Both the position numbers and the translations under genes were made by a program. Shown here one piece after another: positions 63,888 through 64,000 of a stretch of DNA of 64,000 nt (positions are counted from its first letter, which is position 1; the number at the start of each line of letters is the position of its first letter). Source of the DNA: Streptomyces taklimakanensis (lineage in GTDB: Bacteria; Actinomycetota; Actinomycetes; Streptomycetales; Streptomycetaceae); contig NZ_WIXO01000001.1 in assembly GCF_009709575.1 (NCBI RefSeq), positions 2,792,001-2,856,000 of the forward strand, in the 5' to 3' direction. The notes beneath the pieces were generated by a model. That model ran no database searches. It saw only the letters and a program-made list of their open reading frames with translations, and was not told the origin of the DNA.

Positions 63888-64000
63888 GTCCCTTTCCCTT
63901 CCAGCCAGTCGGCGACGGCGGCCGTGATCGGCAGACCGGTCGCCTGCTCCACGAACCCGAACTGCCCGCCCGGGTTCACCTCCAGGAAGCACCATTCCCC
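63884..64000 (-). CDS. ATP-grasp peptide maturase (TgmB-like), 3' end only
   Basis: 39 codons visible, ending at 63884; the rest lies beyond the right edge. The peptide GEWCFLEVNPGGQFGFVE, then QATGLPITAAVADWLEGKGT, is the typical C-terminus of the RimK/MvdD-type ATP-grasp ligase, including the metal-binding EVNPxGQ. With the methyltransferase it forms a tgmB-tgmC pair. A precursor peptide gene (tgmA) is expected upstream, outside this window. Confidence 0.85.
   Translation of the reverse strand, partial: GEWCFLEVNPGGQFGFVEQATGLPITAAVADWLEGKGT

Overview
The window is about 64 kb of very GC-rich DNA with strong GC bias at third codon positions, many GTG starts, four-base ATGA/GTGA gene overlaps and GC-only terminator hairpins. 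Gene content (HspR-controlled dnaK operon, PucR and PadR regulators, SpoIIE/PP2C phosphatase, iron-box-controlled siderophore operon, TgmB/TgmC peptide maturases) points to a Streptomyces or close relative. It looks like ordinary chromosome: I see no insertion sequence, integrase, phage gene or CRISPR array, and one tRNA gene.

Region by region. 1-4126 (minus): hspR (cut by the window edge), dnaJ, grpE and dnaK, with two HspR operators (HAIR) upstream of dnaK. 4713-8277 (plus): an EtfD/FadF-like iron-sulfur ETF:quinone oxidoreductase and a Yip1-family membrane protein. 8459-10048: a secreted SGNH hydrolase with a ricin-type lectin domain. 10132-16846: a PucR regulator divergent from ureAB-ureC-amidohydrolase-MHS transporter, where the urease is divergent and no ureDEFG genes are present. 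16959-18680: phosphoribosyltransferase, dcd, a small zinc-ribbon protein and tRNA-Gly(CCC). 18776-28897: envelope and accessory genes (L,D-transpeptidase, secreted protein, XRE/transmembrane protein, Vat-type acetyltransferase, PH-domain protein, membrane zinc-finger protein, K+ channel, GT-C glycosyltransferase, acyl-CoA dehydrogenase). 28899-38754: SpoIIE-type phosphatase, hypothetical proteins, FBP-domain protein, NADP-glutamate dehydrogenase, MerR regulator, cold-shock protein and DEAD-box helicase.

39123-49081 is the most striking operon. An iron box precedes six biosynthetic genes, plus one possible 50-codon ORF, and every junction from 40642 onward is a 4-bp overlap. The products are a fold-III PLP decarboxylase, a group II PLP decarboxylase, two IucA/IucC NIS synthetases, an IucD/SidA-type N-hydroxylase and a glutamine synthetase-like ligase. 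This enzyme set is not one I can match to a characterised NRPS-independent siderophore. Next to it, convergent with only 22 bp between stop codons, lies a two-gene EACC1 + membrane caspase module (49104-51742), a predicted conflict or defence system.

51935-57837: membrane proteins, a PadR regulator with a permease-prefix protein, a DHFR/RibD-like reductase, a small secreted protein, a GlsB-type protein and a Tat-exported PhoX phosphatase. 57928-57978 is a perfect 23-bp-arm inverted repeat between phoX and metG. 58037-64000: metG (probably leaderless), two tandem lipoprotein paralogues, an ECF sigma factor with its CU044_5270-like partner, and at the right edge tgmC with the 3' end of tgmB, part of an ATP-grasp RiPP (graspetide) cluster that continues outside the window.
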